A stretch of DNA of 64,000 bases, taken from Albugo candida (lineage: Eukaryota > Oomycota > Peronosporomycetes > Albuginales). Shown here piece after piece: positions 35,750 through 47,845 of the stretch. The stretch is from contig JBDOQK010000054.1 of the NCBI GenBank assembly GCA_040437565.1, positions 1 to 64,000 of the forward strand, written 5' to 3'. A model generated the notes under the pieces. It did not search any database. It saw nothing but the letters and a program-made list of their open reading frames with translations, and was not told where the DNA came from. Numbering within the stretch: position 1 is the stretch's first letter; every line of letters starts with the position of its first letter. A program made the position numbers and the translations under genes.

Positions 35750-37100
35750 TTAAAAGTTATTGACGGTTGAATGGTGGCTTGTATATTCGCATGCGACATC
35801 TGTCTCGTCATTCAATGTCGTTTGGTATTTTTTGCCCAAAACTGGAGGGAAAGGTTTGAACTGTCCTGAACCATGATGAAGGCGGGCAACAGCAAATGCA
35901 ATCACGTACTTGTTGAGCCGTTCCAATGGATCACATTGCTCTGTTGCTGCTTTTGAGTAATTTGCGAGCATGTAGAAAGAGATCAATTAAAACAAGTTGG
36001 TACGGGGCTCAAAGATTTAACGGGAAGAGATGACCTCACTTCGGATTGGCCTTCCAGATTCTTCACATCTGTCAACTTGATGTCTTCTTTGCGGACACCA
36101 CTTCGGTTTCTTGCAACTTGCTTGTCGATGATTTTGAGAACGCCAGTTGGAAACGTTTCCACTCTGTCCAGATATGTTCTTGGATGAAATTCTGCATTCA
36201 CTTTGTTTTGGAATTCCGGAGTTGTCGCTTCGTCTTTGTCTTCGTCGACATTACACTCAACGTCACTATCCTTTCTATCGTCACCAATCGTACTTCCACT
36301 GTCCTCCAAGAGACCGTCACAGCCACATAAAGCGATTTGAGAGACGTATTCATGCAGTGTTATCGCAACAGCCAAGTATCTTTTCAGGAAACCCTATTTG
36401 GCAGAAGAAGAATGCCATCGTAATGTCGGTAACAAACGTGCAACGCGGGCGCCACAACTCGAAGGGATCTAGCTGCCATCCACTCAGCGAAACATTTGCG
36501 TGAACTAATTTCCAGCAACCAAGTTTGAGCTCGCTTGTGACAGATTTCTCCACTATCGTCACTATAAATTCTCCGTAGAGATCAGCGCCGAAACTATACT
36601 ATCCGTCACGCTGCTCCAAAGCAGAGCGTTCTCGACAATGACGAAGTACTAATGAGTACCGAGGATAGCTGAGCGCTACCAAAATCCGCCATATGAGAGA
36701 CAAAGAACACCAACATGGCCAAGAGCAACGATGGTTGAACAGAATCGTTTCGTAAGAAGACTATCACCGCCGTGAAAATGCTCAACGCTGTTTGATGAAA
36801 GAGATCCATTCAGATACGATTGATCTACCGACAGCCGTGCAATAGATGTGCAAGAGATGTATTGTCATCGAATGTCGCGAGATGTTACGCGAACTGGAAA
36901 TTAAGCGTCCCATTCGAGCTCTTTATTGTGATCCATGATTAAGAACGCTTCAACTTCAGGTGCGACGGGAAGTACGAATCTGATCCTACCGTACAGTTTT
37001 CCAGCCTTCGATACGCCCAATCTTTCAAGCGTTCCGCTGGTGTTGTTTAAGTTGGACGCTGAATCTTTGAGAGGAAAGAAACACACTCCTTGGCTTTCCG
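35750..37100 (-). pseudogene. START plus oxysterol-binding (ORP) lipid-transfer gene, decayed
   Basis: The minus strand shows pieces of a START domain followed by an ORP domain. START pieces are GKLYGRIRFVLPVAPEVEAF with LEWDA (36,901-37,086), YPRYSLVLRHCRE-like sequence (about 36,640), and VEKSVTSELKLGCWKLVHAN with SLSGWQLDPF (36,450-36,560). A polar linker (36,100-36,375) leads to SPVPTCFN, then in the next frame DPLERLNKYVIAFAVARL and GQFKPFPPVLGKKYQTTL, ending soon after a degraded form of the EQVSHHPP signature (EYTSHHSTVNNF). Both domains carry lipids between membranes. Stops and frame changes in START, a shift at about 35,990 and truncation after the signature indicate a dead copy. START plus ORP in one protein is inferred from order and spacing. 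Confidence 0.65.
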
Positions 37101-37566
37101 CGACGGAATTGGCAATAAATGCTTCCAGGAGCTCAAGAGAGTTCGAAATCTCAGATTCTACAGCTACGAAAGTGTGAATGGCTTTTTGAAACGTGGGTTT
37201 GGATGCTGTGTTGTGATCGGATTATTACTCGCACGTTTTGCCGGTGGCCAGGATGTTATTACTGAGGACGACGATGCCATCGATATGTGACGCCGATCAA
37301 CGAACGACCGAACTCCGTCCCCGCGAAGCAACAAATTCTTATTGTCCTCATCACAAGCTACAGGTCGAGACGATGACTTAATTTGCTGGAAGTAGAAAAA
37401 AGCGTAACCTTCCACACGTATTCTTGAAAAGAAACATCAAGATGTTGAATATTGAACTAAGATCAGTCATTGTTAGACACTTCGGCATATCCCTAGGCAC
37501 CGAACATGATCGCGCGGTAGTAAGGAGTTCTTATGTTCGGTGGACGACCAAGCATCACGACAAAAG

Positions 37567-38136
37567 TTGAGAAGAAAGGTTTATGCACGGATTGATGTCC
37601 CATGATATGTATAGCGGCGGTTTTGCCGAATTTTGATATAACTGCAGACTTAGTCCGATTCAAGGTTCGCTCGAATTACCAAATCAAAGCAACGCTGCAT
37701 TAAGCATATGATTGTGAATAAATCTGTTATATGCCTTGTGTGTCTTTTCGTTTGTTGTCATCGTAATACATTTATCTCTTCTCCTTCGGTATATATGCAT
37801 GNNNNNNNNNNNNNNNNNNNNNNNNNNNNNNNNNNNNNNNNNNNNNNNNNNNNNNNNNNNNNNNNNNNNNNNNNNNNNNNNNNNNNNNNNNNNNNNNNNN
37901 NTTGAGAAGAAAGGTTTATGCACGGATTGATGTCCCATGATATGTATAGCGGCGGTTTTGCCGAATTTTGATATAACTGCAGACTTAGTCCGATTCAAGG
38001 TTCGCTCGAATTACCAAATCAAAGCAACGCTGCATTAAGCATATGATTGTGAATAAATCTGTTATATGCCTTGTGTGTCTTTTCGTTTGTTGTCATCGTA
38101 ATACATTTATCTCTTCTCCTTCGGTATATATGCATG
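37567..38136 (+). repeat. Assembly duplication around the gap at 37,802
   Basis: The 235 bp at 37,567-37,801 and at 37,902-38,136 are identical and meet the 100-N gap on both sides. The simplest reading is one sequence present at the ends of two contigs that were scaffolded without being merged. Confidence 0.9.
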
Positions 38137-41100
38137 GAGGTTAGCATCTCTGCATTCGTTCAAGTGGTATTCTGAGACATGACTAGATTAACTGCATCGC
38201 CGAAGATATTGCGAGTACAGGTCAGATATGTGCGCTGGATAATCGAAGGGTTTCTAAAAAAGCTTGTACAGCAAATTGCGATATGCATTTCAATGCGTCA
38301 AATCGGAAAGAATACATGTTGGCAAATCATAAATAGAGGAAAAAATTATTGCTACAAACAACCTAAAAGGCGAGTATTAACTTGCATAGCTTATGCAACA
38401 TAATCACAGTATCTGTTCATCGAGGCAATGTTACTTCTAGTATTTCGATCATCTTATTGTGATTCAATAATCTCAGGCATTGTGTCTTTTTTGCTTCGTC
38501 CTCGCATCGACGTTTACGCTTCTCTGTTCGTGGCAGGTGATGGGTGAAGATTCGGCTACATATGGATATCAGAATTCGTGCTTTGATGCTTTCAGCAAAC
38601 TTCATGAGACTAGCGGGAATAGGTGCTTATCGAAGCGCGCTTACTGTAGTGATCGCTTTGTTTACACGTGGTTGCTTTGGTAGAGGAGAAGTTCGGAAAA
38701 AGAAAGTATGATGTTGATGATTTCAAGTTCTGGCTCAGAGAAGAGAGTAGACTGAAAAAATTCTGTAAGGAAGAGAGTCAAGAACCTCACCAGTAAGTTG
38801 ACATCAATGAGATTGAGAGATGATTGCATAGTTCGGTATCGATCCTTTTGCTGGATGTACGTAGGTCCTCGGTCGCCAGAATATATGGATATATATATCC
38901 ACGTTTGTATGATGTTCCCGATCTCGGGAGCTTTCCTCTTTATGGCGATTCTTCGACTAAATGGATGAATTAATTTGACAGCAAGCGGATAGAAGCGTGA
39001 TCATCGTTACGATTTACTTGTCTCTAGAATTCGCTGAGCGAGCTACGCGTGGATGATCTGCGATAAACGATAATTTTGGTGAATGACGAGATACTTCAAT
39101 GAAGTGCATTGAAAAAAAATATTTATGCATGATTGGGTGACAACGTGAACTGACTGGGAATCTCCCTTACAAAAGTCGCATGTCTCAAACCGAGTGATAG
39201 CCCAAGCGGCCATTTTTTTATGGATTTAAGCTGGCAGTAGCATGCGTCTTATGTTTCGCGAGAGCAATGCAACCGTAATCATGACAAAACTGATGTGATA
39301 CATAACAGCGTTGCGAATTTCTGATCTGTATGTGCTCGGTTTCTCTCAAATAGGAGAATATAATGAGGCTTGTGTAGCAACGGAAGGACTATCGGACTTG
39401 TTGGAGTTTGCATTGATAATTAATCGAGACATGAATTGGTTCAAAAGTGCTGCCTAAGTGTGTTTGATAGCACAAATACGCTCCTAAGATTCTTGTGGAG
39501 GTGGTACTCATTCAATTTCGTTCGACGTTCGGATCGCGGGATACTTGATAGTATGCAGCAATGATGTCAAATGGTGCGATATTATCCCGTGTAAAACGTA
39601 CCGAATGATCGATGTGGAGAGAGCGAACAGAGCGACTGAACACAAGGTGTACTGAATATTACTTCAATTGCGATGAAAATGGCAAGGAGGAGCTGCTTGA
39701 GAAGGAATTTAGGAACATCTGTTACGATTCGCTACCAAAAAAGCAAGCGCGTGACTACTTTTGTAAAGCAAGAAATGATTTGCGTATATGAAATGAAGAA
39801 AATCGAATTTGATAAAAACAATTTTAATTACAAATATTATGTCATCTGGAACAAGACTTGGTCAGTAGAATGACCATGGTACAGCATATATGCCTCGTGA
39901 ATCAAAGTGAAGATCTTTCATTTCGTGTAGAGTAGAGCTGCTTTGCGATAATGTTGTAATAAGGCGAAGCGTTATTTACATCAAGTTCTCAATAAAAAAT
40001 AGCGCTGACACAATACTGTATTGCACCGGAGTCCATACTGAGAAAATTTATAACTATCTCACTAAAGATTCGACTGACACCATTTCAGGCAACCTAAAAG
40101 CACAAAATCAGGTTTTCCACAAGATGGACGGGCTCAACCCCGAGTAGATTATTATCCACTCATAATTGACTAAACTTAACGTTTATCAACATGCGACTCA
40201 GTCAGCTGTTTATGGAAAAATAATATGATTATTCTTGTCGCTTCCAGTGTAAATGAGATTGGCAGAAAGTGCGTTGAAAAATTCCTCTGACTTCTCGGTA
40301 GGATAGATAGAGGTGAATTTCATTTTTCATGTGAAAAGATAAGATGTGTAAGCAGGAAGGATCTATTTCAATGCTTTGATATCAGAAATTTATAGTTGAT
40401 CCAGCTCGCTGTGAGAACGAGATGTACGCTGATGAATCTTTCCCATATCAGCATGGTGCTAATAGCTTATGTAACGAAAGACAAGAACGAGCATATAAAT
40501 GGCTATGAGCCGCTCTTGTGTACAACGGAATGCTTCGAGCTGAATGTTGTATAGCATAAATCCACTTGCTCATATATTTTCTAGATTGATTTCTATGTGC
40601 TTCCTAAAGTGCCTATCGAAAGGAATGATATCGCTCGTGAATCAAACGCCTCTTGCCCTAAGTCTTACCTCTTACAGATTGATGTGTTGAATTGGTTTTT
40701 ATTATCATACCTATTAGCAGTATAGAATCTTAGCCGCGAATGCAATGAAGCATCTTCACACGTTATTTGCTCACTTTGCTCCATTGCCGCCTTCTTGGAT
40801 GCTATCAGCTGATTCTACCTTCTGTCGTTTATTTGTAAGAAAAGGCTTTACTTATTTCANNNNNNNNNNNNNNNNNNNNNNNNNNNNNNNNNNNNNNNNN
40901 NNNNNNNNNNNNNNNNNNNNNNNNNNNNNNNNNNNNNNNNNNNNNNNNNNNNNNNNNNNACCAGAAATCGCCAAAAAAGGATGCTCCCGCTCTTTCTGTG
41001 CTTCGAAGTCTCTATGTGGATGTGCCTACTATTCTAGAATAAATACTGAAGTTGCCTCATTTGGTTTGGGCTCTCTGTCCAGTGGACACCACGTCCGAGA

Positions 41101-41489
41101 AGCCATTTAATACACTTAAAAATGTGCTACGAATCGAATTGAATACCTTCCTACTCCTGTTCCGAAGTTTTATGATGATACGCACGAGCCGTTTTTGGTG
41201 TTCAAACCGAGTAACATGTCAAGACAGGATTCAAAATTTCCATAAAATCTATAGGAACCTCAGAGAAGCGTGAAGAAAGGGCTATCGAGTACTTTATCAA
41301 ATATTCCACTGTACACGTGCGCTTGAGGGTGAGGGGACTTCCTTCACTCCTATTCTTTTGCTGTCTTCTAGAACTCTATCGTGGAAAGTACGGGATGTGC
41401 CAGGTTCTTTAAACCTCCTAGCATTGTTCTAGAAGCAAGCGACTTGTGTTTTCATTTCACCGGATTTTGCTCATTTTTTATTTTTCCAT
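38137..41489. other. No recognisable gene
   Basis: Short frames only, with a 100-N gap at 40,860-40,959. The frame at 38,179-38,403 is basic and unrecognised. A stretch near 41,140-41,230 (TPVPKFYDDTHEPFLVFKP in one frame) looks coding but could not be linked to a gene. Confidence 0.4.
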
Positions 41490-42974
41490 ATGGGTTTATC
41501 AACTCGCCTCCTTCAACTCTGTACTGCCATAGCATCATATGCGCTTGTGTCCGTTGCGAAGCCTAACCTATTGAAGTCACTCCATGGCAGCATGAGTCGG
41601 CCTTTATTAGACGCACTCGAGAACGTGATCACACGTCAAAAGAAGTGCATGGCCATAATCGACTTTGGTGGCACTCTATACAAGCGCAATCTTATATTAT
41701 CAAATCGAGCATATGAAATTTGCGTTCACCCCGGATCAATTTCACGAAGTATTCTACTTCTCTACCGAGGATACGAAGCATTTGTTTTGATAGAGATCTT
41801 CTGGCGGTTGATCATAAGGGAGAAGCTATACCCAGTACCAACTTTTACGCTACTCTTCATGGTTATTACAAAGAATTATACGATTGGAAGCATGTCAGTT
41901 CTCTGCAAGATATAAGAACCACCACAACGTTCCAGCAATTCAAGTTATTGATGTTGTTTTATCACCAACAGTTTACGAGGATGATGAAAGAAAACGAGGG
42001 ATGCAGAAAGTTGGGAAGATACCAAGTAAGCAGATGGTGGCTTTACATGCCAATAAAATCTGTCAAAACGCTGGCTTATGAAATGGGGCAGTACAAGGCG
42101 GAGATTGTCGAGAATGTGAAAGTGGAAGGTAAAGCCACTATAAAAAAACAGAAAGTAAGTGTCAAATATGTGTTTGACTTTACACTCTTTGAAGCACCAG
42201 TCGAATTGATTCGCATTCTCAACGATTACGGTATTTATACACTCATTCTGACCGGAGCAGAGCACACTATGGTTTCTCATTATAACGAAAAAGCCATCCA
42301 TGCTACGTCTGCGTACGCCGTCCAATACACTCACAATGCACCGGAAGAGATGGCACATGATTCATTGTACACGGCCACTTTTGCCGGATTTGTGGAACCA
42401 GCCACCACTCCTCCAATCTTGGAAGGAAAGTCTCAAATTATCCATCAGATAATGGACATAAAGCGACTTGAACCATGTATTGTGTTGGCCGACTCCGCGT
42501 CAGATTATGGCATGGTCNNNNNNNNNNNNNNNNNNNNNNNNNNNNNNNNNNNNNNNNNNNNNNNNNNNNNNNNNNNNNNNNNNNNNNNNNNNNNNNNNNN
42601 NNNNNNNNNNNNNNNNNTTTGTGGAACCAGCCACCACTCCTCCAATCTTGGAAGGAAAGTCTCAAATTATCCATCAGATAATGGACATAAAGCGACTTGA
42701 ACCATGTATTGTGTTGGCCGACTCCGCGTCAGATTATGGCATGGTCGAGCCAATGAAGGAAGGCATCGTCATCGCTGTTCAAAGTGCTGGACATTTTCCC
42801 TTCCATGACTTTGTCATAAAGCGACATCCTGAAGCAAAAGGAGGCCGTGGCCCGGTGCACGTTTTCAAGCAGTACATCAAAGATGGTAATTGGGTGTCTT
42901 ACGTCAATCATGAAGACCCCTCTACAAGCTCACTCATGTTTAAGCCTGAATATCCTGGTTTCAAGGTACGTTAA
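41490..42974 (+). pseudogene. Secreted HAD-superfamily phosphatase-like gene, decayed
   Basis: The ATG at 41,490 starts an apparent signal peptide (MGLSTRLLQLCTAIASYALV, cleavage near SVA). HAD motif I follows as AIIDFGGTLYK; the second catalytic Asp of D-x-D-G-T is Gly. The next part is in another frame (KFAFTPDQFHEVFYFSTEDT) and then a third (CFDRDLLAVDHKGEAIP, from about 41,775), so two frameshifts lie between 41,690 and 41,780. The third frame then stays open to 42,974 with VELIRILNDYGIYTLILTGA, the motif III Lys (GKSQII) and motif IV VLADSASDYGMVEPM. The stop falls just after AAG-GTACGT, a good splice donor, so a last exon may be missed. The frame passes the gap at 42,518 only when the duplicated 129 bp are collapsed. 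Confidence 0.65.
42389..42746 (+). repeat. Assembly duplication around the gap at 42,518
   Basis: The 129 bp at 42,389-42,517 and at 42,618-42,746 are identical and flank the 100-N gap. Collapsing them restores the HAD-like frame through motif IV. Confidence 0.92.
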
Positions 42975-45900
42975 AATTCTAAAGCGTGGATTTGCTGGCA
43001 GTCCTAGTCATCGAGTGACAGATGTAGCTCAGCAAGAGAACGGCAATAATATGCATCAGACGTACTCGGATAATTGTGTAGTTTTTTAAGCTTCAAATAT
43101 ATCTGAGATTTCTAAATTGAAGCGTGCAATGACGCGCGGCAAAAACGATGTCTCTCTTACGCAGAACACTGCAAAACTCACGTACATATACAAATACATG
43201 TAAAGGTACCTACAATTGTCGTCACTTCGAAATTCCGTACCTCATAATTATGTGGATTCTATCGGTATATTCGCCATGAATCAATGTAAGTCAAGGATCA
43301 CTTAGCTGTTGTTTTGATTATTGACAGTGATTTGAAGTCTACTTGTGAATCAAGCAATCCAATGCAATACCATAAAGTTGATCGCGTTGATCATTGTTTC
43401 GTTAATTCGAATGATTTCCTGTCGACCATTAGCTTCATATCGCTGATTTTATATTCGCTGCGTTGTCTAACTCACAGCCGAGTGTGATAAACTCATTGAT
43501 GACGCATTATATGCAGGCAATCGTTGCAGAGGATTATGTTCTGGCCAGACCACAACTTTTCTGTGGTATTCTTATGGATGGTGTTGGGCGTATTTTAGTG
43601 AGCGCTGAGTCTCTCTACCTATGGAAGATACGATACATGTGTCTATTTCAATATTGCTGTACGCTTTCTTCAGCATCAAGACTCATTCTTACAAAACAAG
43701 ACGTTTATAGGCGGATTCGATGGATGCAGAGAGAAAAACTATCTGTTGGAACGGAAAATATTCATCAGCGCATGATATCTGCGTCAATCCTGTAAATTAT
43801 CATTATTTTAGCATTCTTCATTTGGTCACCGGCTTTGTACCATCAAAGTATAGCGCTTGACGACAACTCCTTTCTTGTTTGGTATAGAATTGCGGAGCTA
43901 TACTTGGAAAGCTCCGAGATGACCTTGCTCGATTGGCTATCGTAAAGTAGAGAATCCAGGTGCAGAAATTTCGCTCTTCCGAGACCCCTGAATGTAGGAT
44001 GGCCATCACAAGCTCTGTATTTCTTAATCATTCTAATCTCTGATGGTCGTGTAGCGCTCTATCATGTCCCGTTCATCAATTGTATCGACTAAACTGGTGC
44101 GAGAATCGACCCAACGCTTCCAGAAGTCAGCTTTGGCAAAAATGGGACCTTCTCGTGAAAACTTTGATGTAAATTTCTTCCGTTTTTTATGATCGCGTGG
44201 GTTCCTTGCGCTGTTGCTCGCTCACTTTCCTCTTGAATCGTGTCAATTGAGTAAATCGCACTGGATGCAACAAGATCAACTGAAAGTACCGCTTGCGTAT
44301 GAAGATGGCTACGCTATCCATCATAAACCGACGCTTCTTGCGGCCTTCGAATGTCATTGAAGAGATATAGAGATAATAAAGAGTTTCTTGGAACAGTAAG
44401 GTACAACAAAAGATCTAGCAAAATGTTGGGAAAGCAGGAGCGACAAAATTGACTCGATAATAGCTTAAGCGAGCTCAAAACACTTGACATTCCATCAGGT
44501 TGGTGGTCTGAATAACTATCACCCGATACGAGAATTATATGCGTGATGCTGTCAACAATACACTGCTAGAGTAATTGAAAGTTCAGGATAGCTTATAAGA
44601 AGACAAAATCTGTGTATCTCACAATCAGCTTTGGACTACAATACTCAATCCATACCAAAGCGACAAGAGAACAATATATATAAGTGGAGAAAGGAGAATG
44701 TTACACATTCTCCATCGATAATGGCCAAGAAACCTTGTATCAAAGTATACTTGGGTGCACAACAAGAAAAGCTGCCTCGGATCAGCAAGCAGGATGAGGC
44801 ATCGGCAAAAGACCCATTCCTTGAAGATTATGATTCACAAAGAAGACTAAAGGAGGGGTGAGGACATGATCCCTGTTCAAAAAGCCGGAACGGTAACTGC
44901 GAACAAGCAAGTCGAGCTGGACGCTTGATGTGCTAATGGAGGTCCGTGCGTGAACGAATGTAGAAATGTGCATCATATATTACTAGATTATTGACAGCTC
45001 ATGCTAGAACAGGCAAGGAGAGGATATTTGTTCTTGTAAGTTATACTGGGAGTGCATCCTCTGGCTGGATGCCAAATGAAAGCCAGTGTTATTCTTCCAA
45101 CAAGAATGTACATTTCAATTCGAATGAAGGGAGTGAGAGAACCCGAAAAATAATTGTCGTACTTTTTGATTCACTCGCTTATATAAAACTTTATTTCTGA
45201 CTTGTGGCGCTGTATGTTCGTCAATACATTGCTTCTCATCATGGTTGGTATGCATTTAGCGACCCAGCATTCCAAGATAGCTGTAGATCAGCGCAACATC
45301 AGTACAAGGAATGCTTAAAGTTGAATACAAATCCATACACAATGGTACGTCGTGTAGTAGCAGGCGAGGTTTCTGGATTACCAAATGAATTAGTAAATAA
45401 TGAGCTGTAGTGACATGGTAGCTACACCGTATTGTATGGAAGAAGGCAAGCCGAAACACCAACATATGTCAGCTATGGCATCAAGTATGAGCACGATAAC
45501 ACAAGTCTATGGAGTATGATAGCCGGCTTGCCAGGTAGTGAGACCTCTGTTTTGGGTTCCCAATATCTCTTGTAATAGTGTCGGATGTACTTCTGCAGTC
45601 CAGCATCCGGGCTGACAAGAGGCTACGGCGCGGGTGCGAGGAGAAGGGCATAAGCTGCTTGGTAAGCTCGATTAAAGTCAGGAAGGTCCTCACCCATTTG
45701 TTGCGTAGCCTTCAACAGAGAAAGAATTAGTGGCTCTCATGCATACTCATATTAGCAAATTGCTTTTGGCTGTGCGAATCAGCTCTTATATGTTATTGAA
45801 AATGGATAGCCGACACATCGTTTGTACGAAAAGCATTCAATTTCTCGAGCACTATCGAGATGAACTATTTCTAGGCTTTCTAAGACCAAGATTGCAGCTG

Positions 45901-47845
45901 ACCTTTACGATTCACTTCGCCGCAGTTAGTAAGCACTGATGAGATTGCATAAAGCTTGTGTGCAGTTGATCATGCAAGATCGAACTTTTGTCGCTGCATA
46001 TTTAATTTATGCTGTAGGTCGCCGACTTCAGGTTTGGTGACTATCACTACAGTTTTCACAGAGTGGCGTGCGTTCTTCAAAGGATCTATTGCATTGAATT
46101 ACTTAAAATGTTGCAGGCTGTCGGGAGTGTAATGGCTATAGGTGTCGAATGCATACAGCAAAAATGCAATGCTTACAATCGCGAAGGCTTTGCTAGTCGG
46201 AATAAACTTTTCGAAACACCACAAGATCGTATCAAGCAGCATTTCAACCACGGACTGTCTGCACCTATGCTATCAAGCGGCATAAAGAGAAGTGGTAGTT
46301 CAAGCTTCAAAAGGGTAAGAACTATGTACAACAATTGAAGACCTGATAAAAGCATTCTTTGCAAGTAGAACGCCGTGGGCTAAAGTACAAATGCATGCTT
46401 ATCAGGATGGTTCAGTAGATCAGTCGATCGTCGCCCTGAAATGATTACAACATGAGATATAGTACGCATGATATCGTTGAGCCATTGGAAACTTGCATCA
46501 TGCCAATCGGTCATGCATTGAGATAAGGTCAATTCTGAACAATAATACACTTCAACGACAGATACCTAATGACCCTTTTTCATATGATATAACACTTTGT
46601 CGATTACGAGGCAACCTGCAGAGAATATGGATATACAGCGACCCATTTGATTTTCGCTGCTTTGAAAAGGTATCAATAAGCATTTCCGATCGTAAAATCC
46701 CAATAATTCATTCATACTATTCTGCATTTCGCTTCACTTGACACGTATGCCGAAAAATCAGAGGGAACAGGCGAGCGTTCAATAACATTCAGGATGTCAG
46801 TCTGTCTACAACGCGACTCCTGTCGCTACGTGGAGATCGTTAGACTGCAACAATCCAAAAGTAAGGTCGGAAGAAAATCTTTGATCATGAATTCTCATCA
46901 AATCATCGATGGAAGGTCGTGTGGTCGAATAAAAGAGTTCTGGCTTGCACAACAAAGAGAAAAGCCACGTGCTTGAACTGACAAAGCTGTAGTGATGACT
47001 ATATTTCATGCGTGTTCTGGTACGAAGGAAGCTCGTACGTCAGTCTATTGTACGAAGCAATTAATAATCCGAGTGCCAATGCATTCTGCGAGTATCACTT
47101 CTTGTCCCCGAGACTTTTACTTGATCAAATTTGGAATTCTATACCGAGAGTTTATCAATAGGTAAGCATAGTTACCCATCTGCTGGCTCCATTGCCAATG
47201 CCTCTCTCAAACTATAAATGTCATCAATCAGCGCTTTACTCTGCTTTGTCTGAGGATATTTCCAGCTCCGTCAATCGATTCGAATTTGAGCCTTATCGTC
47301 TGAGAATTGAAGTTTTTTCGGTGTGTCGAGAAGAAGGCTTCCAGGACTTGTAATTCGCTTCAAGTTTCTGCCGTGTCAACTCGATTTCGAGTATCGTGGA
47401 GTCTCAAAACTGCCCTTCCTCGACATGCACTATTCGTGTTGCGCGTAGGTAAAGTCGTCATTTTAGTGCTCACACAGACTTGGCTCACAGCACATTCCAT
47501 CGACTTTCGACTTTGGATCAACTTTGGAATTAGCTCGCACCACGGCCGTGCGTATCGTTGGGTCTATTCGGCCTCGTTGCGGTCCTTTAAAGCGTTGTGA
47601 GGTCACTCAAATGCCTTAGCAGCAATTCGAGTCGATACTAAACGTCCAAGTCGATCAATCTGATTCTCTCATCATTGAGATAACTGCACAATATTCCAGC
47701 AATAACAATGTATATTAATCAAGATAACTCCCACTCCAATGAGATTCCCGTCATCATCCTTGGGGGCATCAAAGCCCTCTCCTCACTCCTTCCTTACTAT
47801 CGCGAGCAGCTCACTGTAGCTGCTCTGAGCGTGTCTATCCGTCAA
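42975..47845. other. No recognisable gene
   Basis: About 4.9 kb with frames of up to 110 codons. The more protein-like ones are plus 44,631-44,861, plus 45,204-45,410 and plus 46,063-46,338 (ending in a Ser-rich basic tail). None has a recognisable domain and no exon chain could be supported. Confidence 0.4.
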
